Shown: positions 20,790 to 30,328, counted from the stretch's first letter. The stretch: DNA of 64,000 nt from Marinobacter azerbaijanicus (GCF_030250645.1 NZ_JASSVS010000005.1:248001-312000); one strand, 5' to 3'. Notes: generated by a model from the letters alone, not told the origin. Numbers and translations are program-made.

Positions 20790-22913
20790 ATGTCCCGACC
20801 CCCTGATACAGCAAATCTGCCGGAACCCGTCGATAATAACCGGCTGGCACTGGTTGCCGCGACTACGCCGGACATGGTTGTGATCCTCGACGAAGCTGGC
20901 CGGATTGAATGGGTCAATGCCAGTTTCGAAAAACATACCGGCTACCTGCTGGCAGACGTCCGTGGGCGGATAGTCAGGGACTTTCTGTACGGTCCCGACA
21001 CAGATCCCGCCACCATCAAGCGGATCAACCAGAACCTGCATCGATGCGTCGCATTCGAGGAAGACATCCTTCATTACGCTCGGTCCGGAATGCCATACTG
21101 GGTGCACACCTACTGCACCCCGATCGGTGAAGAACAGGGCGTCGCTCCGGGCTTCATTGCCACCATGACCAACATCTCCGACCGCAAGCATAGCGAACGG
21201 GGCCTGCGCATTGCAGCCAGTGTGTTTGATCGTAGTCACGAAGCCATCCTCATTACCGACCGCAACAACCGTATCCTGGACGTGAACCCGTCTTTCTCTC
21301 GCATCACCGGGTACCAGCGGGAAGAGGTACTTGGCCTGGCCCCGTCCATACTCAGCTCCGGGCGCCACTCCCGCGAATATTATGAGTCCATGTGGCGGTC
21401 CATAGAAAAAACCGACCACTGGCGCGGTGAGATCTGGAATCGCCGAAAAGACGGCGAAGAATATGTGGAGCTGCTGTCCATCAGTCGCGTTCACCTGGAT
21501 GAGCCGGGGCAGTATTACCACGTTGCCGCCTTCAACGACATTACTGCGTTGAAGAACCACGCCAAAGAGCTGGACCGTGCGGCGAACTACGACGATCTGA
21601 CCGGCCTGCCCAATCGGCAATTGCTGGAAGAGCGGATGCGCACCGCAAGGGCCCATGCTGATCGCCAGAACCGGGGACTGTCGGTATGCTATCTGGATCT
21701 GGACGGCTTCAAGGGTATCAACGACCGGCTGGGCCACGCTGTCGGCGACCAGGCCCTGAAAACCCTGGCGGAACGCCTGACCAGGACCCTGCGCAGCGGC
21801 GATACGGTCGCCCGCATCGGCGGCGACGAGTTTGTCCTGTTACTGCAGAGTGACGGCCACGAAGCCGTTTATCAGCGTATTCTGGCTGTCGTTGGCGAAC
21901 CCATCGCTGCCGACGGTGAAACCATTAACCTGACCGCCAGCCTTGGTATCACCCGCTACCCTGATGACAACACCGATGAGGAAGGCCTGATCCGCCACGC
22001 GGACCAGGCCATGTATTCCGCCAAGGAAAAGGGCCGCAACCAGTTCCACTTTTTCGACCCGTCACTGGACGCCCACCGGCGGGAACGCCGGGAAAAACTC
22101 ACGGCCATAAGCCGGGCCTTGGAGAATCAGGAGTTTGAACTGCATTTCCAGCCCCAGATCCGCATCAGCGACTGCACCGTTGTTGGTTTCGAGGCCCTGA
22201 TCCGCTGGAACCATCCGGAGAAGGGCATGATTTCTCCCGCCGGATTCCTGCCCACTGTAGAGAACAGCCATCTGGAGGTCCCCCTCGGCCAATGGGTAGT
22301 GCGGGAAGCTATCCACCAGCTCAACACCTGGCTACAGGCCGGCGAGAACCTTACGGTAAGCATTAATATCAGTGCCTGCCACCTGATGGACCGGAGCTTT
22401 GCTGACTTTCTGACCAGTTATCTGCACAGCCACTCGGAACTGGACCCCGGCCTGATCACCCTGGAAGTTCTTGAATCCACCGCCCTTGAGGACATAAACC
22501 GGGCCAGCAATGCATTGGAGCATTGCCAGAAGTTGGGTTTGAAAGTGGCGCTCGACGACTTTGGCACCGGGTTTTCATCACTGACCTACCTGCGAACGCT
22601 GCCAGTGGACCTGATCAAGATCGACCAGAGCTTCGTGCGCAACATGCTGAACGATGCCAACGATCGGGCTATTGTGGAGAGCGTAATTTTTCTGGCCCAG
22701 CGGTTTTCCTATCCCGTGCTGGCGGAAGGCGTGGAAACCATGGAGCAGGCCCGGAATCTGCGCCACATGGGCTGCAACTACGCCCAGGGCTACGGGTTCG
22801 CAAGGCCGATGCCTGCCAGGGAGGTGCTTGAATGGCTCAGCCACTGGAAAAGTAGCACCGGGGCCGGTAGCCGGGCAGACCTTGCCAAGCTGATATCTGC
22901 GGCTCAGCGATAA
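20790..22913 (+). CDS. PAS-PAS-GGDEF-EAL cyclic di-GMP enzyme
   Basis: About 707 residues, soluble. Two PAS domains (about 20-140 and 145-265) are followed by a GGDEF domain with intact GGDEF at 344-348 and an RSGD inhibition site at 335-338, then an EAL domain with FEALIRWNHP (EAL at 468-470). Later catalytic motifs DDFGTGFSS and EGVET are also intact, so both synthesis and breakdown of c-di-GMP are possible. The ATG at 20790 was chosen. A GTG two codons upstream is an alternative and neither has a strong ribosome site. It starts nine bases after the RegA-type gene, so it may be redox-controlled. Its 3' end overlaps the convergent gene by ten bases. Confidence 0.88.
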   Translation: MSRPPDTANLPEPVDNNRLALVAATTPDMVVILDEAGRIEWVNASFEKHTGYLLADVRGRIVRDFLYGPDTDPATIKRINQNLHRCVAFEEDILHYARSGMPYWVHTYCTPIGEEQGVAPGFIATMTNISDRKHSERGLRIAASVFDRSHEAILITDRNNRILDVNPSFSRITGYQREEVLGLAPSILSSGRHSREYYESMWRSIEKTDHWRGEIWNRRKDGEEYVELLSISRVHLDEPGQYYHVAAFNDITALKNHAKELDRAANYDDLTGLPNRQLLEERMRTARAHADRQNRGLSVCYLDLDGFKGINDRLGHAVGDQALKTLAERLTRTLRSGDTVARIGGDEFVLLLQSDGHEAVYQRILAVVGEPIAADGETINLTASLGITRYPDDNTDEEGLIRHADQAMYSAKEKGRNQFHFFDPSLDAHRRERREKLTAISRALENQEFELHFQPQIRISDCTVVGFEALIRWNHPEKGMISPAGFLPTVENSHLEVPLGQWVVREAIHQLNTWLQAGENLTVSINISACHLMDRSFADFLTSYLHSHSELDPGLITLEVLESTALEDINRASNALEHCQKLGLKVALDDFGTGFSSLTYLRTLPVDLIKIDQSFVRNMLNDANDRAIVESVIFLAQRFSYPVLAEGVETMEQARNLRHMGCNYAQGYGFARPMPAREVLEWLSHWKSSTGAGSRADLAKLISAAQR

Positions 22914-23563
22914 CGGCGCTGATCCAGCGTTGTCAGCCGGTCAGGGTGGAACACCATCAGCCCGGTGACGAAGGCACCGTTGACGAATCCCTCGGGAAGC
23001 ATGAACAGCGGCAGGTACCTCAGGTACTCGTGGACCAGTTCGCCGAAGGTATACACCCCGGCGGACCACAACATCAGACACATCACCACGCCTGCTACGG
23101 CAACAGAGATGCCAGCGCCAAAGAATCCGCAGAAGAAGATATAGGCGAAAAAATTCCGAAAATTCCGTTTTCGCTCCCAGAGCATGATGCCATGACTGAC
23201 CAGGGCCGGCACCATAACCGTCACCAGCCCGTTAGCGGCAAAAGCAATCAGAGGTTCACGCCCGGTGATAACGGTAATCACAAGGGCAAGCAACCCGGAC
23301 AGTACCGCCAGCCGCCACCCCATCATCAGGGTGATGAGGGTCATACCGAACACATGGATAGACAGCCCGGGAGAGATGCCCGCTCGCAACTGCCAGACAA
23401 ACCCCAGAACCACGGCAGCCCCGAAGAAGGTATGTTGCAGGGTCTGGTCGCTGCGAAATTCCGACCAGTCGATACCCCGCGCGGCATTAACCAGAATCGC
23501 GAGGAATATCAGGCCAGTGACGATCAACTGACTGGCAGAGAGCAGGTTCTCTGTCATTCCCAT
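22904..23563 (-). CDS. CbiM-like energy-coupling-factor permease family protein
   Basis: A polytopic inner-membrane protein of about 219 residues resembling the CbiM/ECF S-component family (LSIHVFGMTLITLMMGWRLAVLSG and a C-terminal MLPEGFVNGAFVTG). CbiM proteins take up cobalt or nickel, but no CbiN, Q or O partner is adjacent and the N-terminal metal-binding MHIxxG of CbiM is not present, so the substrate is open. The start is set at the ATG at 23563 (MGMTENLL), ten bases after CGGAG. A longer open frame to 23641 lacks such support. The start lies inside the 3' end of the SulP gene (77-base overlap), so expression with MBL-SulP is likely. Confidence 0.7.
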   Translation of the reverse strand: MGMTENLLSASQLIVTGLIFLAILVNAARGIDWSEFRSDQTLQHTFFGAAVVLGFVWQLRAGISPGLSIHVFGMTLITLMMGWRLAVLSGLLALVITVITGREPLIAFAANGLVTVMVPALVSHGIMLWERKRNFRNFFAYIFFCGFFGAGISVAVAGVVMCLMLWSAGVYTFGELVHEYLRYLPLFMLPEGFVNGAFVTGLMVFHPDRLTTLDQRRYR

Positions 23564-25313
23564 GGTGTGAATGCTCCGCTTCCGGACGTTGAGCAGGCGT
23601 GGCACAGGGTCCGGCCAACGTCTGCCAGGCCTCGTAGGCACTCAGATAAACCTGCCCTCCCAGGTTCGCCAGCAGCTCAGTGCCTCTGAGGCGATCCATA
23701 ACAGGTCCTTTTACGTCCGAAAGATGCAGGCGGACCCCTGCGTCCGTCAACCGTTCATTGATCGCCTCCAGGCTTTCAAGGGCTGATGCGTCCACCAGGT
23801 TGACCGCCGGGCACACCAGCACCAGGTCCTTCAGTTCGGGTTGTCTGGTCACCAGGTCCATTACGGTTTCCTCCAGGAAACGGGCATTGGCGAAATACAG
23901 GCTTTCATCCACCCTCAGGAAGGTCACCCTGGGGCACAGCTCCACGTCGTGTCGAAGCACGTTGCGGAAATGCTCGGTTCCCGGCACACGTCCAATTACG
24001 GCACAGTGTGGGCGGCTTGTCCGGTACAGGAACAGGCCAATGGACAAAGCCACACCTGCAATAATACCGGCCTCGACACTGTGTACCAGCGTCAGAAAGA
24101 TGGTTGCAAGCATGGCACCGAAATCCGGGCGGGAATACCGCCACGTGCGGGCCAGGGCAGGAAAATCAATGAGGGTGGAAACGGCCACAATGATGGTCGC
24201 CGCCAGAGTCGCCTGGGGCAGGTACGCAATGGCCGGCGTCAGGAACAGGGTGGCCAGGGCAATACCCACCGCTGCGTAGGCGCCGGCTGCCGGGGTTTCG
24301 GCGCCAGCGTCAAAGTTGACCACAGAGCGGGAGAAACCACCCGTTACCGGCATGCCGCCGGAAAACCCGGCGCCCAGATTGGCGGTGCCAAGGCCGATGA
24401 GTTCCTGGTCTGGATCAATCCTCTGTCGGCGTTTGGCGGCCAGGGTCTGGCCCACGGATACCGACTCCACAAACCCGACCACGCTGATCAGCAACGCACT
24501 GACCGCCAGTTGCTGCCATAAGCCCATATCCAGACTGGGCATGGTGAACTCGGGCAACCCCCGGGGCACATCGCCCACCAGGCGCACACCCTGCCCATCA
24601 AGCTGGAACTGCCAGGCCGCCAGGGTAGTCACCAGGACTGCCAGTATGGGGGCCGTTTTGGTCAGGATATCCGCCATCCTCGGCGCCAGCCCCGTAGCCA
24701 TCAGCAGAGGTTTCAGCTGCTTGCGGGCGAGGATCAGGAACAGCAAAGCCCCGGTGCCCACGGCAAGGGTCGCAAGGTTGGTATCTCCGATCGACGCGAT
24801 CAGGGACTGGCCAATCGTCAGCAGGTTATGGCCGGAGGCCTGGATACCGAAAATATGCTTGAGCTGACTGGCGGCAATAACAATACCGGAGGCTGTGATA
24901 AAGCCGGAGATCACCGGGTGGCTGAGAAAGTTGGCAAGGAAACCGAGCTTCAGAATACCCATCAGTGTCAGCATCAAGCCTGACATGACCGCCAGCAGCA
25001 CCGCCCCGGCTATATATTCCGGGGTACCTGCGTCTGCCAGCGGTGCAAGGGCGGCCGCTGTCATCAGGGAAGCAACCGCCACAGGTCCCACAGACAGTGT
25101 CCGACTGGTGCCGAACACCGCATAGATCACAAGGGGCAGGATACTGGCGTACAGACCCACGTGGGCAGGCAAACCCGCCAGCAGTGCATAGGCCAGTGAC
25201 TGGGGTATGAGCATTACGGTCACGATAACCGCGGCCACCAGATCGCTGGTGGCCTGGCCGTGGCCGTATTTTGGCGCCCACTGCAGGATGGGCAGATAGC
25301 GTTTGAGATTCAT
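23487..25313 (-). CDS. SulP-family anion permease with STAS domain
   Basis: A 608-residue sulfate permease-type transporter. The membrane domain spans about residues 25-430 with the family signature LYASILPLVIYAVFGTSRTLSVGPVAV split over helices 2-3. A cytoplasmic STAS domain follows (about 445-560, VCPAVNLVDASALESLEAI). The last 40 residues are low in structure and overlap the next gene. The gene starts eight bases after the stop of the persulfide-dioxygenase-like gene. That pairing suggests export or import of a sulfur oxyanion such as sulfite or thiosulfate, although SulP members also carry bicarbonate. Confidence 0.88.
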   Translation of the reverse strand: MNLKRYLPILQWAPKYGHGQATSDLVAAVIVTVMLIPQSLAYALLAGLPAHVGLYASILPLVIYAVFGTSRTLSVGPVAVASLMTAAALAPLADAGTPEYIAGAVLLAVMSGLMLTLMGILKLGFLANFLSHPVISGFITASGIVIAASQLKHIFGIQASGHNLLTIGQSLIASIGDTNLATLAVGTGALLFLILARKQLKPLLMATGLAPRMADILTKTAPILAVLVTTLAAWQFQLDGQGVRLVGDVPRGLPEFTMPSLDMGLWQQLAVSALLISVVGFVESVSVGQTLAAKRRQRIDPDQELIGLGTANLGAGFSGGMPVTGGFSRSVVNFDAGAETPAAGAYAAVGIALATLFLTPAIAYLPQATLAATIIVAVSTLIDFPALARTWRYSRPDFGAMLATIFLTLVHSVEAGIIAGVALSIGLFLYRTSRPHCAVIGRVPGTEHFRNVLRHDVELCPRVTFLRVDESLYFANARFLEETVMDLVTRQPELKDLVLVCPAVNLVDASALESLEAINERLTDAGVRLHLSDVKGPVMDRLRGTELLANLGGQVYLSAYEAWQTLAGPCATPAQRPEAEHSHHGNDREPALCQSVDRHWPDIPRDSG

Positions 25314-25321
25314 CAGGAATC

Positions 25322-26188
25322 TCAGAACAGGTTAACCGGCACTTTGAGGTAGACCTGCCCGTTATCTTCCGCAGGCGGCATGTGCCCCGCCCGCATGTTG
25401 ACCTGTACGGAGGGCAGAATCAGCCGGGGCATGTCCAGTGTTGCGTCCCTCTCGGTCCGCATCTTCACAAACTCTTCCTCGGATATACCTTCATGAACAT
25501 GGATATTGGCCTCACGCTGCTCGGCCACGGTGGTCATGTGCTGATATTCATCGCGCCCTGGCGCCTGGTAATCATGGCACAGGAAAATGCGAGTCTCTGG
25601 TGGTAACGCCAGGACCTTCTGGATCGACCGGTACAGTGTTCGTGCGTCGCCCCCGGGGAAGTCACATCGGGCTGTGCCGAAATCCGGCATGAACAGGGTA
25701 TCCCCGACAAAGGCGGCATCTCCGATAACATAAGTCAGGCAGGCGGGGGTGTGGCCCGGCGTGTGCAGTACCCGCCCCTCCAGATTACCAATCCTGAAGC
25801 TGTCGCCGTCTTTGAACAGGGCGTCAAACTGGCTGCCATCGCGCGCAAATTCAGTACCGGCATTGAATGCCTTGCCAAAAATTTCCTGTACCTCAACGAT
25901 GTGGGCGCCTATCCCGGTTTTGCCGCCGAGTTCCGTGTGCAGGTACGGAGCTGCCGACAGGTGATCCGCGTGAACATGGGTTTCGATGATCCACTCCACC
26001 TTCAGGTCCTTCTCCTGAATATAGGCAATGATCTCGTTGGCGGAGCGCACATCGGTTTTTCCTGCGGCGTAGTCGAAATCAAGAACAGAATCGACAATTG
26101 CACAGGTGTTACTGTCAGGGTCACTGACCACATAGCTGAAGGTATTGGTCGGTTCGTCAAAGAAGTGCTGGACGAGGGGATTGGCCAT
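25322..26188 (-). CDS. MBL-fold hydrolase, persulfide dioxygenase-like
   Basis: A 288-residue metallo-beta-lactamase-fold protein of the ETHE1/Blh group, which oxidises glutathione persulfide to sulfite. Metal ligands are visible in THVHADHL (HxHxDH), HTPGHTPACL, and DTLFMPDFGTARCDFPGGD, the last being typical of persulfide dioxygenases rather than glyoxalase II. C-terminal NMRAGHMPPAEDNG is also a family marker. The start is decided by the ribosome site: GGGAG directly abuts an ATG at 26197 but lies nine bases from the ATG at 26188, so MANPLVQHFF is preferred. It leads an operon with the SulP permease. Confidence 0.85.
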   Translation of the reverse strand: MANPLVQHFFDEPTNTFSYVVSDPDSNTCAIVDSVLDFDYAAGKTDVRSANEIIAYIQEKDLKVEWIIETHVHADHLSAAPYLHTELGGKTGIGAHIVEVQEIFGKAFNAGTEFARDGSQFDALFKDGDSFRIGNLEGRVLHTPGHTPACLTYVIGDAAFVGDTLFMPDFGTARCDFPGGDARTLYRSIQKVLALPPETRIFLCHDYQAPGRDEYQHMTTVAEQREANIHVHEGISEEEFVKMRTERDATLDMPRLILPSVQVNMRAGHMPPAEDNGQVYLKVPVNLF

Positions 26189-26400
26189 AGTACTCATCTC
26201 CCGGTTATTCACAATTGGTTCTAAGCATATACTAAAAGGAAATATTAAGGGAAATGAAGTTTTGTTATAGCCGTCATTTTCCTGATGCATTAACAGAGCA
26301 GTCACGTCTGCAGTACAGACTGGGGGCTGGGCATTCGCCAAAATAACGGCCACAATCACGGCACGGATGTCCCTTGCAAGGATCAGGAGTTCAGCCGAAC

Positions 26401-27723
26401 ATGCCACCTCAATTGCCTCCCGCCCAACCCCAGGGCAACCAGGAAGACAAGCGCGCGCTGTGGTCATGGGCCCTTTACGACTGGGCCAACAGTGCTTTTT
26501 TTACCATCATTCTGACCTTCGTCTTTGCCCAGTACTTCAGCGTTTCGGTAATGCAGGATGAAGTCGCCGGCACCGAGGCCTGGGGCAACATCGTGGGCAT
26601 TTCCGGCGTGTTTATCGCTATCCTGGCGCCAATTCTCGGGGCCATTGCAGACCAGTCAGGTCGCCGCAAACCCTGGTTTATCAGCTTCACCCTGTTGTGT
26701 GTTATCGCCTGCGCCATGCTCTGGACAGTCACGCCGGACCAGGATCAGTTCTGGAAAGCCGCCCTGTGGGTTGGCCTGGGTACGCTTGGGGCCGAATTCG
26801 CTTTCATCTTCTACAACTCCATGCTGCCGGACCTGGCCAGTCAGGAACGCACCGGGCGATGGTCCGGCTGGGCCTGGGGGCTTGGTTACGTTGGGGGCGT
26901 TCTGAGCCTGGTAGTGGCTCTGTATGGATTTATCGAAACCGATGCCAATCTGTTCGACCTGAACCGTGACGAAGCAGAGCACGTGCGCGCTACCTTCATT
27001 CTGGTGGCCGTATGGTATCTGGTGTTCGCACTGCCAGCCTTCATCTTTATCCCGGACCGCCCACCCACTGGCCTTAACCTGGCCGCTGCCACCCGTGCCG
27101 GGTTTGCCCAGCTGAAAGAATCCATCGCCCACGTCCGTCAGTACCGGGATATTGTGCGTTTCCTTATCGCCCGCATGCTTTACACCGATGGCCTGGCCAC
27201 CATTTTCACTTTTGGGGGAGTATACGCAGCAGGCACTTTCAATATGGATTCCACGCAAGTACTGCAGTTTGCCATCACCCTGAATGTAACGGCTGGGTTG
27301 GGTGCCCTGGGGTTTGCCTGGGTGGATGACGCCCTGGGCGGGCGCAATACCATCCTGCTCTCGCTGGTGGGGCTTGGCAGCAGTGCCCTGGCCATCCTTC
27401 TGGTGGACGGCGCCACTGCTTTCTGGGTGTGGGGCATGATCCTGGGCATTTTCGTGGGGCCGCTGCAATCTGCCAGCCGGTCACACCTGGCCCGCATTGC
27501 GCCACCCCACCTGCAGACCCAGATGTTCGGCCTGTTCGCCTTCTCCGGCAAAGCCACCGCCTTCGCCGGCCCGCTGCTGGTGGGATGGGTCACGGCAATC
27601 ACCGACAGCCAGCGCTGGGGCATGAGCACCATTCTCGCCTTCCTGCTGATCGGCTTCCTGTTGATGTTGACCGTGCCTGCAACCGAAGTCCGGCAGACAC
27701 AGAAAGACCCAGGCCTTTCCTGA
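26401..27723 (+). CDS. MFS transporter, UMF1/Atg22-like family
   Basis: A 440-residue polytopic transporter. The motif ALYDWANSAFFTIILTFVF in helix 1 and DQSGRRKPW between helices 2 and 3 identify the UMF1 (unknown major facilitator) family related to yeast Atg22, which exports amino acids from vacuoles. Twelve helices can be traced. The ATG at 26401 has AGGAG eleven bases upstream. A TTG at 26374 would add nine residues and seems less likely. The gene is alone, divergent from the MBL gene and convergent with the AraC-AGT gene. The bacterial substrate is unknown. Confidence 0.85.
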   Translation: MPPQLPPAQPQGNQEDKRALWSWALYDWANSAFFTIILTFVFAQYFSVSVMQDEVAGTEAWGNIVGISGVFIAILAPILGAIADQSGRRKPWFISFTLLCVIACAMLWTVTPDQDQFWKAALWVGLGTLGAEFAFIFYNSMLPDLASQERTGRWSGWAWGLGYVGGVLSLVVALYGFIETDANLFDLNRDEAEHVRATFILVAVWYLVFALPAFIFIPDRPPTGLNLAAATRAGFAQLKESIAHVRQYRDIVRFLIARMLYTDGLATIFTFGGVYAAGTFNMDSTQVLQFAITLNVTAGLGALGFAWVDDALGGRNTILLSLVGLGSSALAILLVDGATAFWVWGMILGIFVGPLQSASRSHLARIAPPHLQTQMFGLFAFSGKATAFAGPLLVGWVTAITDSQRWGMSTILAFLLIGFLLMLTVPATEVRQTQKDPGLS

Positions 27724-27763
27724 TGACACCAGCACAGGAACGCTGGTCCGTACGCAGCGCTTT

Positions 27764-28606
27764 TTAAAGCTCAGCGGGCTCCTGATGCAGGAGTTCCCAG
27801 AACTGAACCGCCTGTTTCCTGGATGCTCCCCAGCGGTACCCGCCCAAGGCACCGCTCTGCTGGATAACACGGTGGCACGGAATCAGCATCGCAACAGGAT
27901 TCGCACCAACCGCATTACCGACGGCTCTTGATGCCTTGGGGTAGCCCAGTGCCCTGGCAATCTGGGAATAACTGGCCAGTTTCCCCGGCGGAATTCTCAG
28001 CAAGGCCCGCCATACCGCTATCTGGAAGTTGGTACCTTCTACATGAAGTGAAAGGGGACCGCGCTTCCAGTCTGCCGGTTTGCTGAACAACGCATCAATC
28101 ACATAGCCCGTAGCTTCTTCGCTCCTTGCAAGGTTCCCCCTGGGCCAGTCGCTGCGCAGGCAGGAAACCACTTCATCGGCGCCTCTGTCGTCCGAAAACT
28201 CAACTCGGCATACGCCTCGCCGGGTAACCGCCACAAACATTTCCCCGAGAGGCGTGTCGTGAAATCCGTACTGAATAGCAACACCACTGCCGTGGTTCCT
28301 GTACTCACCAGGTGTTACTGCCTCCAGTTGCACAAAGTGATCATACAGCCGCGAGCTGCCACTCAAGCCGATGCTATGGGATATATCCATCAGGGAATGC
28401 TCGTCTTCCAGCATTCTTTTACCGCGCTCCAGCGTCAGCGCCTGCAGGAAACGCTTGGGCGTCGTGCCGGCCCACTGGCAGAACATTCGCTGAAAATGAA
28501 ACGGACTGAGGTGAACATGAGCAGCCACCTCCTCCAGGGCTGGCTGCCTGGAAGCATGTTCCGACATGTAGGTCAGAGCCTTTTCGATGCGGTTGTAGTC
28601 AGACAT
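27764..28606 (-). CDS. AraC-type HTH fused to O6-alkylguanine-DNA alkyltransferase (Ada-like)
   Basis: A 280-residue fusion. Residues 1-100 form an AraC-type double helix-turn-helix (LEEVAAHVHLSPFHFQRMF, then MDISHSIGLSGSSRLYDHF). Residues 115-280 form a methylated-DNA-protein cysteine methyltransferase domain with the acceptor Cys244 in IPCHRV. It repairs O6-methylguanine by transferring the methyl group to that cysteine. The N-terminal zinc-Cys methylphosphotriester domain that activates E. coli Ada is absent, so the regulatory part probably works differently or is vestigial. The ATG at 28606 has GAGGGG six bases upstream. An extension to 28642 is not supported. Confidence 0.9.
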   Translation of the reverse strand: MSDYNRIEKALTYMSEHASRQPALEEVAAHVHLSPFHFQRMFCQWAGTTPKRFLQALTLERGKRMLEDEHSLMDISHSIGLSGSSRLYDHFVQLEAVTPGEYRNHGSGVAIQYGFHDTPLGEMFVAVTRRGVCRVEFSDDRGADEVVSCLRSDWPRGNLARSEEATGYVIDALFSKPADWKRGPLSLHVEGTNFQIAVWRALLRIPPGKLASYSQIARALGYPKASRAVGNAVGANPVAMLIPCHRVIQQSGALGGYRWGASRKQAVQFWELLHQEPAEL

Positions 28607-28781
28607 TGCCTGCCCCTCATCCTCTGCTTCAGGTAAACACAAACTCCCCAGCCAACAGAGACAATCATAAGAAGTTATTTACCTGATGCCGACCCGGATC
28701 TTGCTACATTATGCCGGCGCCACAGGGATGATGCTAAACTGCCTGCGCAACCGACGTGATCCGCAATAGCAGGATAAGCCA

Positions 28782-29552
28782 TTGAGCACTATCAGACCGA
28801 CCATCGTCAGGGAATGGCAGGCCTTTTGGCTCGCCATCGGATTCCTGACCCGTATTCCCATGCTGGTGCCTATCGACTATTCCCCCCGCCTGATGAATCA
28901 GTGCAGTGTCTATTTTCCACTTGTGGGGCTGGTGCTGGGCGTGATCTATGCCGGGCTTTATGTAGCTCTTGCAGAGCTATGGAGCCCGCTGGTATGCCTG
29001 GTTCTGGTGACGGGGTTTCACCTCTGGATTACCGGCGCCTTCCACGAAGACGGCCTGGCCGACAGCGTGGATGCGCTGGGTGGCGGATATTCCCTTGAGG
29101 CAAGGCTGGGGATCATGAAGGACAGCCGCATCGGCACCTACGGCACCGTCGTTCTGGTGATTGCGCTGGCGCTGAAGGTCGCTTTGCTGGTCGATGCATA
29201 TCCGGTCTGGCTAGCTCTGGTTCTGGCCCCCATGGTGTCCCGCCTCGCCCCCCTGCTGATCATGGGGTACCTGCCCTATGTGACAGACCCGGACAACAGC
29301 AAGAGCAAGCCCGTGGCGGAAGACTTTTCGCGACCCCGGCTTGCCATCGCCGCCCTGTTCACGGCTCTTGCCACGCTTTTTCTGACCGGTCTTCAACTCG
29401 GGTTAATGTTGTGGGGTATAACAGCTGCGCTGGGCGTGGCTTTGGTGTGGGGTACCTACCTGCACCGGCAACTGGGCGGCTATACCGGGGACACCCTCGG
29501 CGCCAGCGTGGTGTTTGCTGAGCTGGTCATGTTGCTCGGCCTTGCCATCTGA
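28782..29552 (+). CDS. cobS: Adenosylcobinamide-GDP ribazoletransferase (cobalamin synthase)
   Basis: Membrane enzyme joining adenosylcobinamide-GDP to alpha-ribazole, the last assembly step of cobalamin (called CobV in the aerobic nomenclature). The 256-residue protein has the CobS motifs FLTRIP near residue 21, FHEDGLADSVDALGGG with the metal-binding acidic residues, and GTYG. Several helices continue to the C-terminus. Translation appears to start at TTG (28782), with AGGA eight bases upstream and no ATG in frame before the first conserved motif. It is convergent with bluB, eleven bases apart. Confidence 0.92.
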   Translation: MSTIRPTIVREWQAFWLAIGFLTRIPMLVPIDYSPRLMNQCSVYFPLVGLVLGVIYAGLYVALAELWSPLVCLVLVTGFHLWITGAFHEDGLADSVDALGGGYSLEARLGIMKDSRIGTYGTVVLVIALALKVALLVDAYPVWLALVLAPMVSRLAPLLIMGYLPYVTDPDNSKSKPVAEDFSRPRLAIAALFTALATLFLTGLQLGLMLWGITAALGVALVWGTYLHRQLGGYTGDTLGASVVFAELVMLLGLAI

Positions 29553-29563
29553 GCCTTTCAGCT

Positions 29564-30268
29564 TCACTCCGGGATTTTCAGTGCCGTCTTGAGTTGCATA
29601 TTCTCCAGTGGCTGAGCCCAGCGGTTCCCATGCACAAGGTCCTCCAGCGGCAACCGTGACCGCCAACCTTTGGCCTGCAATTCCGGCTGGTCGAGGAATT
29701 CACTGACATAACCCAGGCAAAGGTAGGCGAGAGGATAGACTTGTTCCGGAAGCTGTAGGGTGCAGGCAAGCTTCTGCTGGTCCAGGATGCTGACCCAGCC
29801 CACGCCGATGCCCTCTGCGCGGGCAGCTAACCACAGGTTCTGGACCGCCAGGCAGGTGCTGAACAGGTCGGTTTCAACGATGGAGTTGCGCCCCAGTACA
29901 TGGCTGCCCCCCCGGCTTCGGTCGCAGGTGATACAGAGATTGATGGGGCTTTCGAGGATGCCCTGGAGTTTCAGGCTCTTGTAGCGGGTATTGCGCTCGC
30001 CGCTGTAGTTATCCGCAGCCTTGCGGTTCTCTTCCTCGAAGATGTCGAGGACGGACTGGCGCACCTCGATGCTGTCGATGACAATAAAGTCCCAGGGCTG
30101 CATAAAGCCCACGGAGGGGGCATGGTGGGCTGCGGTGAGCAGGCGAGCCAGAACATCTGCCGGGATCGGGTCGGGCAGGAACTGGGAGCGGACATCCCGC
30201 CGTTCGTGGATGGCACGGTACAGGCCTTGGCGTTCATCCTCGCTGAAGGGGCGATTATGGTCGGTCAT
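29564..30268 (-). CDS. bluB: 5,6-Dimethylbenzimidazole synthase
   Basis: A 234-residue flavin-destroying nitroreductase-fold enzyme that converts reduced FMN and oxygen to the lower ligand base dimethylbenzimidazole. Family features include the N-terminal IHERRDVRSQF, the active-site region HAPSVGFMQPWDFIV, NLCITCDRSRGG and VGWVSILD. The oxygen requirement fits an aerobic organism. It follows cobQ in the same direction, with 60 bases between that hold a palindromic repeat, and its 3' end faces cobS. It supplies the base activated by CobT at 45.1 kb. Confidence 0.92.
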   Translation of the reverse strand: MTDHNRPFSEDERQGLYRAIHERRDVRSQFLPDPIPADVLARLLTAAHHAPSVGFMQPWDFIVIDSIEVRQSVLDIFEEENRKAADNYSGERNTRYKSLKLQGILESPINLCITCDRSRGGSHVLGRNSIVETDLFSTCLAVQNLWLAARAEGIGVGWVSILDQQKLACTLQLPEQVYPLAYLCLGYVSEFLDQPELQAKGWRSRLPLEDLVHGNRWAQPLENMQLKTALKIPE

Positions 30269-30290
30269 TGATTGTGGGGTCCAGTTTGGG

Positions 30291-30322
30291 TGTCGGGTTA
30301 CGCTTTGCTAACCCGACCTACG
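30291..30322. repeat. Palindromic intergenic repeat in the cobQ-bluB gap
   Basis: A nine-base stem GTCGGGTTA / TAACCCGAC (30292-30300 and 30309-30317) with loop CGCTTTGC, followed by CTACG. The same unit, with A/T changes in the stem that keep pairing, occurs twice at 62.4-62.5 kb. Compensated stem changes show that the hairpin is the conserved feature. It may attenuate or protect the transcript between cobQ and bluB. Confidence 0.75.
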
Positions 30323-30328
30323 TTGTGG

